Assembly (NCBI GenBank): GCA_010094025.1
Contig: ML991829.1
Coordinates: 62,001 to 126,000 of the forward strand
DNA from: Viridothelium virens
Lineage: Eukaryota > Ascomycota > Dothideomycetes > Trypetheliales > Trypetheliaceae
Length of the DNA stretch: 64,000 nucleotides
Direction: 5' to 3'
Shown here: positions 46,225 through 59,868 of the stretch, piece after piece
How the letters are laid out: each line of letters opens with the position of its first letter
How positions within the stretch are numbered: the stretch's first letter is position 1
The notes under the pieces: generated by a model
Seen by the model: only the letters and a program-made list of their open reading frames with translations
The model's database searches: none
What the model was told of the DNA's origin: nothing
Position numbers and translations under genes: made by a program

Positions 46225-48123
46225 GTTGCCGTAATTGTAAATATGGTTCAAACGAATGACAATATTAAAGAAAGATGGTGGCTACGTAAAACCAGCCGTC
46301 GAACCTAAGAGAAGGAGAAACTGTAAATCTCTGCTGTGGATTCAAGAAAAAAAGTCATTCCGGACCTTTTTATCCTACATATCTACCTTCCAATGCTGCT
46401 GAGACCTTCTCTAAATTTAAAACAGGCGGCAGCTATAAATTTGCTCCGAGGGATATACATTAATCACCACTCTGAACGAGTTAGTCACGGGTGGTAAGAA
46501 TCCATTGGCGAGAGGGGATGAAACATTCACTGACCACCGATGGGTCAATGGCATCTTGTAGAAGAGAACGAAAAGAGAAAGCTGGGTTGGTCGATCACAC
46601 ATAAATGGTTAATGATATCTGCGCAGTACAGTAGTGCCACCACCTTGCTTCAGCTCCCGTAGGGCTGCAGCTCTGGGCAGCGGACCTGAAATCTCGCTAT
46701 CATGCTTAGCAATTTCTGCCTGACGCAGCACCGCTAGGACAAAAGAAAACAACTTTTTTAACTTACGCCCACATTGTTGTTGTTAGTACCACTGCCTTTG
46801 CTCAGGCGTGAAGCATACTCAGTCCACCGAACCCTCAGGGTATTCACTCATCTGCTTAATCATCGTCTCTTTCCTGCTCCGATACACCACCCATATAGCT
46901 TGAGATGATTAGTCCCTAGAGTTGATTCAGTCATCATGAAATGGCCATGGCCCGAGCCGGATTTTAGAATCGGGGGAAGGGAAGAAAACCTGGAAGCCTC
47001 CCAAATATCTGGCAAGGACGAGTTCAAATGTGCGCAAGTGATACGCGAGCGACTCGAGGAGTAGCTTCAAAGGTACGGCACTGGGTTGGATTGTTCAAAC
47101 ACTCGCGATTCTTGTATCCTCTGGAAATCTCAAGGCGCCTTCGAGTTCGTCAGTAAATACCGCTGGCTGCGATGCTGCCAGGTATCTTGCCTGAGTACTG
47201 CTATACAGATCTGAGGTTATTACTTGGTCAGGAGCTGTGACTCCATGATTGTACCGCGGTCTTTAGGGAAGTTAGTTCATCACGTTCAGCTGCAATGGAA
47301 AATGCCACGGAAAGGTCCCCGCTTATTGCGGGCAGGTGGAAAAAGTTCTTTTTTTTTTTTTCCTCTTTTGCTTTTTTTCTTTTCTTCTTCCCCCCTTTCC
47401 TGCTTTTCACTGTGGATAGATTATTAGCCAAGACCTATCAGACTTTCAAAGTTTGTGCGCCGATTTTTTGCTATACAAAGAGTAAAAGTCCCCGGCAGAT
47501 CCTTGTCCGCTACAGCCAACCACACCAATATTCGCTAAAGCATGCATACCAACATATTCCTAAAGGATGGCTGAAACAAGCCTATGGCTGAATTAGACGA
47601 GAGGCTTTGGTAGATCTCCCGACCTGTCATCCGAATGCGGTTGGTCACGCGCATGACAAGGGGAGCCGAAAGGATGATATTCCAGGGGTGCCCGTATCGC
47701 CTGCATGAGGCTCTTTTTGGTATACACGATGCTTTTTCGCTGGTTGCGCAAAGATGAGTTGCGGCGGCTCCGCAGTCCCCAATGTGGATTAGTGAGCTTA
47801 AGAACTAATGGGACCCTTGCGTTGTGGTGGTTCTGATGGTGCTGCTCATCTCTGCTTGGTGGGATGGAGGAGCACTCTGAAGCTCTATGGATTACCAGAG
47901 AGTGGAGATGAGTTAGGAGACATGGCTGTTGTGTAATCTACCATCGTTAAAAGTATTCATTACGCTACCATTGTCGAAGTGCTTCCATAATAATCGTAAG
48001 GCATGCTGCTACAGCTGAATATGTCTTCCCTCAGCTACCAAATATACAGTCTTCTTCCAGCTTCTGGCCCAGGAAGGTAATACATTCATCAAGAGAAACT
48101 CCTCAGCCTCCCAATTTCAGAAC
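46225..48123. other. Intergenic, 1.9 kb, no gene recognised
   Basis: Upstream of the secreted-protein gene and downstream of MED5. Apart from the polypyrimidine tract at 47346-47408 nothing stands out; short frames have no domain. Confidence 0.5.
47346..47408 (+). repeat. Polypyrimidine tract
   Basis: About 60 nearly pure C/T bases on the plus strand, with T runs up to 14 and a C6 run. Low-complexity sequence of unknown role. Confidence 0.8.
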
Positions 48124-51100
48124 CTACATCCCCAAATCATCAAAATTGAAAGTATTGTCCATCTGCAAATCCCCAAAGATATCATCCTCCGCCGACCCAA
48201 TCCCCGACCCCTGCAACATATCATCCATACTCTGATCCCCCATCCCCACCGCCCCCGCATCCCCCAAGTCCAAATCCATCGCCGTCGTATCCACCACCGC
48301 CGCCGCAGTCGCAGCATCGATCCCCAACCCATCCGCCGCCACCGCCGCATTCAGCTCATCGAGCGCCTGATGATTCGGCACGATCGCCGCGCCCGCTGCT
48401 GCCGCCGCGCCATCCACCGCCTCCGACAGCTCCACCGCCTGCATGATGTCCTGGGCGCCGAGATCAGTGGGGAGCACGCCCTGGGCCTGCGCCTGGGCCT
48501 GCGCCTGCGCCTGAGCCTGCTGCTGCAGCGCCGCCGCCGCCGCCTCCGCCATGATGGCCTCGACGCGGCGGTGGAGGCGGACGATCGTCTCGGCGAGGGC
48601 CGGGTCGGTGCTGAGCTTTCGGGGGGTGTCGTAGATTTCTGCTTTGAGGCGGTCGCGTAGGCTGGGCTGGCGGCTGGTGCTGGGGCTGTCGGTGAGGGGG
48701 GATCGGATGCGGCCCTGTTGCGGGAGCATCAGGTCGGCGGTGGTGAGGGGGTCGGAGGCGTCGTCAGAGGTGGGGGCGCAGATGAGCTCGGCGGCGAGGT
48801 CGAGGGCGAGGGGGCCGTGGCCTTGGGTGGTTTGCTGCTTGACTTCGTCGAGGAGGATGTGGAGGGTGGGGTTGGCGCCGATCACCTTGATGGCGCAGAG
48901 GATTTGGCGGCTGGTGTAGTTCGGAGCGGGGACGATCATGTCGAGTTGCGTGCCCCATGAGATCAGGGATTGGAATGTGTTGCGAATGCTCTGCCGGAAT
49001 CCACCGCTTGGCGTGCGGCTCCAGACTTGGAGTTCCCCGACGGTACTGTTGGCGGTTCGCTTGTATTTTGCATGTGCCTTGACGTCTTCGAGCAGAGGCT
49101 CAATATTGTGTCTGCTAGGCTCCTTAGACTGTAAGTCCCGAAGTGGTTTCTCCAATAGACCGGAGACCATTGAAAGAATAGCACCGTGCATCCCTTGAGC
49201 GTCGCCTGATATCGATGTTGGCCGGATTAGTTTGTGCATAATCGGGATCAGGACTGCTTTGTTCGTTCCTGGACGGGCGATCTCGTACGCAAGCCATCTC
49301 AGCGCGATGCATAGAGATGGAAGGAAACAAGGCTCGAGCAACATCTCCAGCCCCGTTTTGATGGTTTCGAGCCTGATCACTTCTAGACTACATGCCAAGA
49401 CGCTCTGTTCGAAAAGAGTCGAGACAAGTAAATAAAAATCTTGTGGTCGGCAAGTAGACATGAGCTCTTCAGTAATGCTTTCAGTCTCATATAGTCCTCG
49501 AATCCAGTTACCCAAGCGCTTGCTGTCGTCTTCAGAGAGTTCATGCCTATGTTTGCTCTGCAGGCCTTTGTCAAGAAGTTGTGAGATGAACGACTGGTCG
49601 TTACCAGCTCCGAGATCCACCTTCGACAAATCGTATCGATGAACCATCGCTAGTACTAGAAGTAGCATGCCGGCAAAGTCCTCGTAGACCGGCTGGTGTT
49701 CACCCTGGTCTTCCTCGTACTTCCACTCGTTGAGTATTTGACAAAGAGGTTGGAGGATGCTGGCAGCTGTCGCATATTGTAAGACAACATCAATGGCTTG
49801 AGGTTTTCGAGCCAGAGAAGAACAGACAATCTTTAAGGACATTGTGTCCTTCGTGGCGCACATATTGCGAATAACCTCAGTCACTGCGCCTGCGACAGCC
49901 CCGGCATTGCCATCCATATTCTCTAGCTCGTTCATGAGTTCCTCAAGTCGCTGGGGATTGTTTTGACACTGGACGACTAGATTGTCTTTGAAATATCTGC
50001 CGTCAGCAGGCAATCCAGACATCGGTACCTCTCCGTAAATGCGAGGAATGCTTTCCTCGAGGATTAACCCATGCAAGGCACATGCAAGCAAAAAGTCTTG
50101 ACGTGCATCTCCAACGATGTTATCGCTTCCAAGCATGTTGTTGAAAGACGACGCGAATGAAGGGAAAACGTTCAGATCCACGAACTTGAGAGCTTGCTCA
50201 ATGCAGAACTCTGGCGTCAAGGGCATGTAGAACGAGGACGAGAGCATCGATAGCAAATGAGGTACCTTGTTGACCAAGAATGTCTTCAAGGAGAACAAAG
50301 AATCACGGGATTCTTTTCGAGCCAAGGCGTTCGCTAGTACATCAAAGGATACAACAATGAGGTCCACTGTTAACGATTGCATGTCACCTTTATACCGAGT
50401 ATGCAAATGGCTCAGGATCGATGAATCCTCGGTGAACGGCCTGCCAACCAATAGAGCATTAATGTATACATAGAGCCCGACTCTCGAACAGGTTGAATCG
50501 ATGGGCGGAAGGTCCATCACCGTATCCAGGCGCAAGCGTTCGATCTCAAGGGCCTCGGTCGAATTCGCTGCATTTGCGGCGGCTTCATGGTCGATAAAAT
50601 CGTGCTGTTTCTGGAGCGTCTCAAGTCGGCTGGCGATATGTTCGGATGATTGGGAAGCCACAGGTAAAAAGGAGGATAATGCTTTGATGAATTCCTGGCG
50701 GACTTCTGGGGGTATGCTCGTCTTTATGACCTTCACATACTTTGCGTTCTCCAACATACTAAGTACTACCCTGCTGAGAGACTCCCGCACTCGGTCAAAG
50801 AGAATGTGGTTTCTCTGTGTAGTAAGATCCATGTCAGGCGTAATTGTATCGGTAAGGTTGTAAGAGATGGCACCGTTAAGCCACCTGTTAATTGCAGTGA
50901 TGGTCCTTCGAGCTTCCACACCCGATCGTGGCCTAGGGCTGTACGCTATCCGTACTGCTACCTGGTCTAACATAATATCATCCAGAACCAGGCACCAATG
51001 TCTCCGGCCTTTAACAAGGCTCTTGGTCGAGGCATTTTGATCTCTTCTTCTCAGTCTGGATCCATAGAACGAGGCGGCCAGCACGTCTGCAATTGAGATC

Positions 51101-51354
51101 GCATTCGTGTCCAAGAGCATACAAATATATGGGTGAAGTAATGGAAGTGGCCGTTCCGTGAGGAAAGTAGATGGATCCAAAATCGTGTGAGCAATGCGAA
51201 TCCCTGGCAAAGGCGCTCGTTTGCGCATCTGTTGCGAGAATTCTCTGAACTGCTCTGGGTCGACAGACTTATTGAGTGACTGTTTTACAAAGTGGCTCCA
51301 TTGCGTCTGATAAGACACCATCTCCGCTCGACGGAGCAGCTTTGCGTTGTCCAT
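48124..51354 (-). CDS. MED5: Mediator complex subunit 5 (Nut1)
   Basis: Single exon of 1076 residues, starting MDNAKLLRRAEM. It is a long helical protein with blocks typical of fungal Med5: WSHFVKQSLNKSVDPEQF near the N-terminus, PLPLLHPYICMLLD, CSRVGLYVYINALLVGRPF, and GLILEESIPRIYGEVPMSGL in the middle. It ends in DDIFGDLQMDNTFNFDDLGM, which matches the conserved Med5 tail. Before that lies a Gln/Ala-rich region with an alternating QAQAQA run (about 48480-48530) and Ala runs. Med5 sits in the Mediator tail module, where activators dock to reach RNA polymerase II. The assignment rests on the overall look and the C-terminal tail. Confidence 0.85.
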   Translation of the reverse strand: MDNAKLLRRAEMVSYQTQWSHFVKQSLNKSVDPEQFREFSQQMRKRAPLPGIRIAHTILDPSTFLTERPLPLLHPYICMLLDTNAISIADVLAASFYGSRLRRRDQNASTKSLVKGRRHWCLVLDDIMLDQVAVRIAYSPRPRSGVEARRTITAINRWLNGAISYNLTDTITPDMDLTTQRNHILFDRVRESLSRVVLSMLENAKYVKVIKTSIPPEVRQEFIKALSSFLPVASQSSEHIASRLETLQKQHDFIDHEAAANAANSTEALEIERLRLDTVMDLPPIDSTCSRVGLYVYINALLVGRPFTEDSSILSHLHTRYKGDMQSLTVDLIVVSFDVLANALARKESRDSLFSLKTFLVNKVPHLLSMLSSSFYMPLTPEFCIEQALKFVDLNVFPSFASSFNNMLGSDNIVGDARQDFLLACALHGLILEESIPRIYGEVPMSGLPADGRYFKDNLVVQCQNNPQRLEELMNELENMDGNAGAVAGAVTEVIRNMCATKDTMSLKIVCSSLARKPQAIDVVLQYATAASILQPLCQILNEWKYEEDQGEHQPVYEDFAGMLLLVLAMVHRYDLSKVDLGAGNDQSFISQLLDKGLQSKHRHELSEDDSKRLGNWIRGLYETESITEELMSTCRPQDFYLLVSTLFEQSVLACSLEVIRLETIKTGLEMLLEPCFLPSLCIALRWLAYEIARPGTNKAVLIPIMHKLIRPTSISGDAQGMHGAILSMVSGLLEKPLRDLQSKEPSRHNIEPLLEDVKAHAKYKRTANSTVGELQVWSRTPSGGFRQSIRNTFQSLISWGTQLDMIVPAPNYTSRQILCAIKVIGANPTLHILLDEVKQQTTQGHGPLALDLAAELICAPTSDDASDPLTTADLMLPQQGRIRSPLTDSPSTSRQPSLRDRLKAEIYDTPRKLSTDPALAETIVRLHRRVEAIMAEAAAAALQQQAQAQAQAQAQAQGVLPTDLGAQDIMQAVELSEAVDGAAAAAGAAIVPNHQALDELNAAVAADGLGIDAATAAAVVDTTAMDLDLGDAGAVGMGDQSMDDMLQGSGIGSAEDDIFGDLQMDNTFNFDDLGM

Positions 51355-51875
51355 CAGATGGCCGATTAGGTTGTTACCGTAAAGTGAGAGAAGTGAGAGA
51401 AGTTAGAATGACAAGCAAGCTTAGTACTTATTGTACCCAAAGATCGGAATGCTTAAATTGAAAAATGTAAGATGTAAAGAAGTTAGTGGGGTCGGACATT
51501 GATACAGGGGACATGGCTATTGTCGAAAGTCTATTGTTGTTCATCACGTTCTCGTGTTTCAGCCCTAGCCGGAGAAGCCTTTCCCAGCCTCCCCCTCGAG
51601 GCCAAACCGGAATGGGTTCATCGGAGCAAGGGATCTGCATCAACATCGAAATACTCCGTACGAGCTTAATACTGGGGAAAAAAATTAATTTGACAATGCC
51701 ATTGGATAAAGCCGCTGTCAAAGCGGGCACTCGAATGAAATTTTGTTAAGCAGCGACCACTCCAAACGGGCTGCAGCAGCCATTACATATGCTTTATAGT
51801 CCATGGTTGTATGCATCCGGGCCCAGACGCCTCCGCTAACAGCAAGATGTGGTGAAATGGTAGAGAAGAAACGGT
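51355..51875. other. Intergenic, no gene recognised
   Basis: Promoter region of MED5 and 3' flank of the next gene on the same strand. No coding region seen. Confidence 0.5.
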
Positions 51876-52586
51876 TCACGTTCCGGAAGCGCCCCCTTCC
51901 ATCGCCTCTGGAGCTCGTGGACCAACCATCCAGTCTTCCATAGCCAGCCATGCACTCCAAGCCTTCTCCGCACCTTCAATCTCAACCAGCTGGACGTTCT
52001 GAAGCGGTCTGAGGAAAGGTACACTCTCCTCCGAAGACATGTCGTATTCTTGCTTGACACTCTTCCAGCCGCCACTCTTGGCCGCGAAGAGGTAATTGCG
52101 CCTTTCCACGTCCTGGATTGGGCCGATACCTTGCTTGTAGTCGTCGCCAAAACAGCCGTGTAATATGGGCTCTTTATCGAACCCCGTCACGACGAGGCGG
52201 CGCACGAATGGGACGAGGGAAACAAAGACGGCAGGAATTGTGGGTGGGGTCGATCGCACGCCGTGTTGAGAATACTGAGGGGCAGGTGCAGGCGTGTAGG
52301 GAGTTACTTGAGAGCCGTTGATGGGCGGTGTCCACTGGAAGGGTAGCTTGATATTGACTAGAGCCGCTACGGCTTGTACACCGCCATCAAACTGGGCGTG
52401 ATCGAGAAAATAACGTTGACAGCTTTGATATGCGGGATGCCATTCGAATATGTCGAATTGGGGATCGCTCGCCATGGACGTGGCAGAGGCAGCGGGGCCC
52501 TCGCCAGCACCCTCGAGGATGGTGGAGTCTGCAGGAGCGTCTCCTTGCGGAGGCGTGCGGCCATGAAGGAAGTCAGATAACGACAT
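51876..52586 (-). CDS. Conserved fungal protein, unknown function
   Basis: 236 residues from MSLSDFLHG at 52586; a start 21 codons further upstream (52649) is in frame but encodes a Pro/Ser run that reads like leader. Conserved-looking strings are FVSLVPFVRRLVVTGFDKEP, ILHGCFGDDYKQGIGP, VERRNYLFAAKSGGWKSVKQ, VPFLRPLQ and AWSAWLAMEDWMVGPRAP. I recall these in a widespread filamentous-ascomycete family sometimes labelled an apoptosis-inhibitor-like protein, a name without experimental basis that I know of. No signal peptide or membrane helix. The gene follows MED5 on the same strand. Confidence 0.7.
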   Translation of the reverse strand: MSLSDFLHGRTPPQGDAPADSTILEGAGEGPAASATSMASDPQFDIFEWHPAYQSCQRYFLDHAQFDGGVQAVAALVNIKLPFQWTPPINGSQVTPYTPAPAPQYSQHGVRSTPPTIPAVFVSLVPFVRRLVVTGFDKEPILHGCFGDDYKQGIGPIQDVERRNYLFAAKSGGWKSVKQEYDMSSEESVPFLRPLQNVQLVEIEGAEKAWSAWLAMEDWMVGPRAPEAMEGGASGT

Positions 52587-54128
52587 GGTCGGAGGCGGTG
52601 GTAGGGAGGGGGGATGAGGTGGTGATGGTGGAGAGGAGTCCCAGCTCACCTGAACTATTTAGACGCGAGTGTGACGATAACACTGCTCGATTGGGCTAAA
52701 GGTTCCAGCTAAAGATTCCCAGCATTGAAAGACTGATCCACGAGGTCTGGTCTGGTCGAGAAGCCGGAGGAGAGGCGTTTCATATACTTTATTGATGGGC
52801 TCCGGACAGTGGCTTCCGCGCTCGTCTGGTGCATCGCTGCTGGCGGCAATAGAGGCGGGTCCGTAGCCATGATGAGTGCATCAGGTTATTGAATGTGGAC
52901 AGTCGGGGTCATGGTTGCCATTCAAGTCGCATAGCAAATACCTGCTCCTCCTGCCGCGCCATCGCGGGCTCACCCAGGCTACTCGGCAAACTTTCGCGAC
53001 ACCACAACATACGCCAATCACATCTAGCCCTGTTCTGATGCTTCTTTCCCTCCTTTTCGCCCGCCATCCTGCAAGCCTGCTGGTTGGCCCTACGTCGAAC
53101 GCCGCTCCGTCTGTTCAGCTACCCTAGGCTACCTGTATACTGAAAACGCCATCAAAACCATGCACCCCGGTCAGCCTCAGGACCGCCGGCAGCGCCCACG
53201 TTGGCCGAAGCCCCGTCATGCCCGTCTTGCCCTCGTGCTGATTAGCCACGCGACGAGTGAATCGGGAAAGACAGCTCTAGGCGGTTTCTTGCCAGCTGCC
53301 CACGCCCTGAGCGCGGATAGGATTATTTTAAAGTTTCTTCAATGCAGTGTTGAATCATGATCCTCAGTGACAGTCCCTTCTCATCCTATGCGAGCCAGGG
53401 GAGGGAGGATTTTGGACCCTCTAAGTCCCCCGCTGCTGACTGCGTCGTCACGCTTCTTCCAAAAGCTCTTCTGCCCCGGCAAATCGAGACCAGTCTACCT
53501 GGACTGCAATTGTGAAGGTGTCCATGTCCCCCACAAGTTTCAGCATCCGTAAATTTTCGCCCGGCAAGGTCTAGAGCTGGCCATGTGCCTCGCGTTGACG
53601 TCTTCAACTCACAACCTGGTAGCGGATCGCTAGGACTTGTGCTGCAAGGTGAGGGTGGCGCTCCCGGTGACTCGGACCTGGTCTCACAGCATGATGCTGG
53701 AAATGGTGCTGGCCACCGGCATTCACTTCACCAACTTTGTCCTCCGACTGGGGATGGGCATCATCTAGCGTATAGCTCACCTGCAGCGCCTTACCTACCT
53801 GCATTACCGTGCACGCCGTGGACCATCCTTCCGGGGAGCATACTTAATTTTAGTGTCCGACGTCATGAGCTTCCCATGCCCACCACGCCAGGGTCAACCA
53901 CCAACGTGCTGTAGACGTGAATTTGAGCCTCGATACTCCGTACTTGTCAACAATCCACTTACCGCACTTGACGCAGGATCTTTCTATCGTCAATTTTTGT
54001 ACGTAAATTTTACCGTCTTGGTCCGCACGTGCCATGGCCCTCCAAAGTTTTTCCTTGGCAACGAGAATTAAGGTATAGTTAGAAGAAGCAATGAATGCTA
54101 CAAAGAGACCAGGCATGGGCTAAAGCCA
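52587..54128. other. Intergenic, no gene recognised
   Basis: 1.5 kb between divergent genes. Several short frames (for example 53850-54116 minus) have no recognisable domain and no splice partners I could find. Confidence 0.45.
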
Positions 54129-55208
54129 ATGCAGCTAGCCAATGGCCTCACCATGCCCCAGCTCCATCTCGGAGTCTACCTCATGAGTGGGAAAGAGGCA
54201 ACACAGGCGGTGCAATGGGCTCTGGAGGTATTGCTTCCTTGGTCCCCGTTACCCATTCTCTAGTTGATGGACTATTGCTGCAGGCTGGGTATCGAGGGTA
54301 GGACTACTTCCTTCGTAAATGCGAGTTCAAAAGCAACCATGACGATACCAGAAGATGCCAGACTCATCAATATGCCAACAGGATTGACTCGGCGCAAATG
54401 TATCACAACGAAAATGAAGTGGGAAATGCTATAAAAAAATTTCTTGCGAGTAGTGCGAACACGGCCGAGCTGAAGCGCGAAGATATTCATTTTACGACGA
54501 AGCTAGCATCCAATGGCTCATATGATGCTGCCCGTCAATCGATTAAGAGCTCCCTCAAGCGAAGTGACCTCGGCTACATTGATCTCTTCCTTCTTCATAG
54601 TCCCTACGGTGGCAAGAAGGCTCGGCTGGAGAGCTGGAGAGCAGTCGAAGATGCCATTGCTGACGGAGAGATCAGGCTGGGGGGTGTCAGCAATTTTGGT
54701 ATCAAGCATGTATGCATGAATATTGGATGAGTGATTTGTCTGTGTTTCTAACAGACTGCAGCTTCAAGAATTGATGGAGTCAAAACCTCGTGTTGTGCCG
54801 GTGGTCAATCAGATTGAGGTACACCCCTTCAACATACGGCGGGAGCTAGCAGACTTCTGCCAGGCACATGACATCGTCGTGGAAGCGTACGCCCCACTGG
54901 CGAGAGCATTGCGGATGAAACATCCCAAGATTGTGGACCTATCAACAAAGTACTCCTGTACACCAGGGCAGCTGATGGTCAGATGGAGCCTTCAACATGG
55001 CTACGTCCCGCTGCCAAAATCTGTGAGACAGAACAGGATTGCCGAGAATGCTGAAATTGGAGGCTTTGAAATCAGCCAGGAGGATATGCAGGCGATGGAT
55101 GGACTAGACGAATACCTGGTCACAGGTGAGTTGTGGAGCATCACCTCCGGGTGACCTTCAGCTGGTGTTGACTTGCATGCAGACTGGGACCCTGTTGACT
55201 GCCCGTGA
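54129..55208 (+). CDS. Aldo-keto reductase
   Basis: Five exons (54129-54227, 54284-54297, 54382-54709, 54762-55125, 55183-55208) give 276 residues. The first reads [17 protein letters not shown], a typical AKR start, and the second has only 14 nt. The catalytic tetrad is complete: Asp40 and Tyr45 in [10 protein letters not shown], Lys78 in FTTKL, His110 in LLHSPYG. Later motifs are [43 protein letters not shown] and [10 protein letters not shown]. The enzyme should reduce aldehydes or ketones with NADPH; the substrate is unknown. The size fits small AKR3/AKR5-type reductases. All exon joins keep phase, and the protein ends DWDPVDCP, close to the usual WDP tail. Confidence 0.9.
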
Positions 55209-56100
55209 CCGGGTGGCAAGGCTTCGGGATGTTGACAGGCTCGGGGGTGGTGGGCGCTTTTTCGCGTGGCTGAAAGCTGAGTACCAGGGGGGAATCTCTT
55301 GGCTCGTCTGTTTATATAGACGTGCATCCAGGCAATCTCATTGACTGAGGCTCGTATCATAAATTTCCCATATGCGCGCCGTTCAATTAGATCCAGCAGA
55401 CAGGCCGCAATGCGGATTGATGCAGATCGAGATGCTCGAATACCGAATCCAGCACCCCAGGTACCTGACAGGCCCTGAGCCAGCGGGTGCATGGGGCGTG
55501 ATGGGGTGCATGGGCAGATCGAGGAACCCCGCGGACAGTTTGTCGCCCTGTTCTCGTCGGCCAATCGCGACTGCCGATAAGAAGAGCTTTATCGTCCCTT
55601 ATGACATAAAGTCTTGCAAAACCTCGAATTTACAGCGTCTTCCCCCAAACTCGCCCAAGGTGTAGTTGGACGGAATGATGCACGCCGCCGTGCTGGGGTC
55701 CACTTGGCTCTCATAAGCAACCAATTGAGGTCTGCAATACGACCCTTAACGCGGCATGACTTCTCACTAGAGAAGCTCTTGAAGAGCTCTAGAGAGGCCC
55801 TGATTCTAGGATAGCGTAAGCTCCTGAAAATTCAAGCCTCTGACACCCCTCTGACGCATGCATGCCGTTCTTCTTTCGTTGGCCGTGCAGAAATTATACT
55901 CAATCGTTTAGGTAAGGTAGACACAAGATAAGACTCATAGGGTCTACCAGGGAAGGTATTTAGAGCCCAGCTTGCCAATTTGCTTTGCTTCTTCCCACTC
56001 CACAAGTACAAAGGATTGACGCAAGCTCCATATACCTCTGGAACTCCTTATCTGCTTCTCATACTACTGAAAATCTCGAGCTTTGCCTCGAATTACCCAA
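55209..56100. other. Intergenic, upstream of glutamate dehydrogenase
   Basis: Spacer between the aldo-keto reductase and NADP-GDH, which run in the same direction. A TATA-like TTTATATAG lies near 55310. No gene supported. Confidence 0.45.
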
Positions 56101-57818
<1,718 letters not shown>

Positions 57819-58320
57819 GTTGGTGCATAATGAGTGTGAAGGAGATACATTTGATTGGTACTCCTCCTACGCCTTTGAATAGTGATTGGCCTCGTAGGTA
57901 TCGCGAGTCGCTAGCGGTCAGTCTTTTTCCAGCGCATTCAGCACGTAGCATGCTATCATCAAAAATGCATATTCCCTTAGGACTTTTGAATACATGGATG
58001 TCTCCGTCGTCAGGTCGCATCTCTGAAAGAACACATTGCTGTGCCAACAAGTACTATTTGCCCGGGACTTATCCGCAGATATGCGAAATCTCTGAGCTCA
58101 CGACCGAGTGGACCCGGAAAGGGAAAGAAGTAGGTCATGATGCATCTGATTACCGATGCTAAGTGCGGGGTATGTGGTCGCTGTGTCTGGCAGGCTGGAG
58201 GTGATCAAGTTTAGTCTTTATGGAAGTTGCTATCGTGATCTTAACCTCGCCCGTACCAGACGTACGACTTTTAGTAGACGGCTTATATTAGGACAATTTC
58301 TGGCAATACCACACATCAGT
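57819..58320. other. Intergenic, no gene recognised
   Basis: Short spacer between GDH and the short-chain dehydrogenase on the same strand. No feature supported. Confidence 0.5.
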
Positions 58321-59752
58321 ATGCCCTACAATCTCGAAGGGAGAAATGTGCTTGTGACGGGAGGCTCGAGGTGCGTCTCCTGATTTCCTTAGACAACTCG
58401 AGGTCTTTTATTGTCTTTCTTGGACTGGTGACTCTCCAATGTCGATGACTGGTGGGAGATAACTCTACGCGTTGTGGGTTACCTAAAACACCTGAGCCCC
58501 ACACACTCTCCCTCTCCCTCTAATAACCGGGGTCAAGAGGAGGAATTGATCAATGACACCGAAAACATTTTCGGATCTAGAGAAGGAGCCGTCGTTGAAC
58601 TTTCGTGACTGTTGCTGATTACATTTGAAGAGGACTTGGCGCGCTTGTCTGCAAAAAGTTTGCAGCAGAGGGTTGCAGCGTTGCCATCAATTTTGCTAAT
58701 CGAGAGCAACCGGCAACTGAGCTTTCTGATCATCTGCAAAAAGAATATGGTGTCAAGACAGCAGTCATCCATGCCGTAAGTGGAGATGAAAACTTTGTCA
58801 CAGTCAATGCAGGACGCTTGCCTCCTAAGACAAGCCGTGTAGCTGTTGCTAAATTGAAGCGGCATGGCAGGACGTCGGTGTAACTGCAGACTGTGTGAAA
58901 TGCGTTCAACAGACAATCGAAGCTCTTGGAGGGATAGACATTATTGTTGGGAACGCGGTACGTCACGTACCCGAGCTTGGACCGGAGACCTGATGAGATC
59001 CTAGGGATGGACGAGATTTAGCAAATTCGACGACCTATACAGCATGGAAGAGCATGAATGGGACAAGGTAGGCAGATCCTGATCGAGAGGGTCAGCTAGA
59101 CGCCCGAGCCCGCGTCGTTGACATTGAATTGCTGCTAGTGCTGGGCCGTCAATGTCAAAGGCCAAATGGCACTTGTCCGCGAGGCTCTTCCAACGTTCAA
59201 TGCCAATCCAGAAGGAGGCGTCTTTTTGATTACGTCCTCTGTTGCGGTTCGTCTCCTTCAAAACCAACAGGCATTGCCCTCAGTGGACTGATAAATGGTA
59301 GGGCGTTGCGCAATCAGGCAGTTCCATGCCCTATAGCGTGACAAAAGCAGCGCAATTGCATCTGATGAAATGCCTAGCCTCTTCTCAAGGTCCTAAGGTC
59401 CGAGTGAATGCTGTGCTTCCAGGGCTATTGCTGACGGAATGGGTGCGATCTGCTCTATCAGCTTGAGGCTTTACTAAAGTCTCCTAGGGTCTTCTGTACT
59501 CCGAGGAAGCAATCAAAAGTATGAAGGAACGAGCAGTGCTTAAGAAAGAGGTGAGAGTCCATCCAAATTTGATGGGTTTACTGATCAGATTGCAGACCGA
59601 TCTCGATGACTGCGCCAATACTTTCGTAATGCTTGCTAAGAATACTTCCATGACGGGAATGAAAATCCAAGTTGGTATGTATTGTCATTCTTTGACGAAT
59701 CCCTTCGCCTCTGACAATTGCAGATGCTGGTCTTTTTCCCGGCTCGGCGTGA
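58321..59752 (+). CDS. Short-chain dehydrogenase/reductase, nine exons
   Basis: My model joins 58321-58370, 58631-58775, 58871-58957, 59005-59067, 59139-59250, 59318-59442, 59488-59550, 59596-59674 and 59724-59752 into 250 residues, a classical SDR length. It starts MPYNLEGRNVLVTGGSR, and the cofactor motif TGGSRGLG is complete. IDIIVGNAGW, CWAVNVKG, then FLITSSVA and PYSVTKAAQLHLMKCLA carry the active-site residues; Tyr158 and Lys162 form YxxxK. VRVNAVLPGLLLTEW and MTGMKIQVDAGLFPGSA end it. The junction between exons 5 and 6 is doubtful: the best in-phase splice leaves too few residues between the catalytic serine and Tyr158, and an 18-nt block encoding GIALSG lies inside the presumed intron. 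The first intron is long (260 nt). The substrate is unknown; a 3-oxoacyl reductase-like activity is possible. Confidence 0.75.
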
Positions 59753-59868
59753 TCTTGCATGTCTAAGACGGCTGGCGCCGGGCGCATGAAGTGTTATCTA
59801 AGAGCCGACGACTAAGTGCTACTCGTGCTCTTTGGAAGGGGGAAGCGTGAGAAAGACAACGAGATCTT

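Noticed and set aside
47295-47591. Phe-rich 98-codon frame
   Set aside because: Produced by the polypyrimidine tract; not a credible protein.
53850-54116. 88-codon minus-strand frame upstream of the aldo-keto reductase
   Set aside because: No domain, no continuation by splicing, weak codon pattern.
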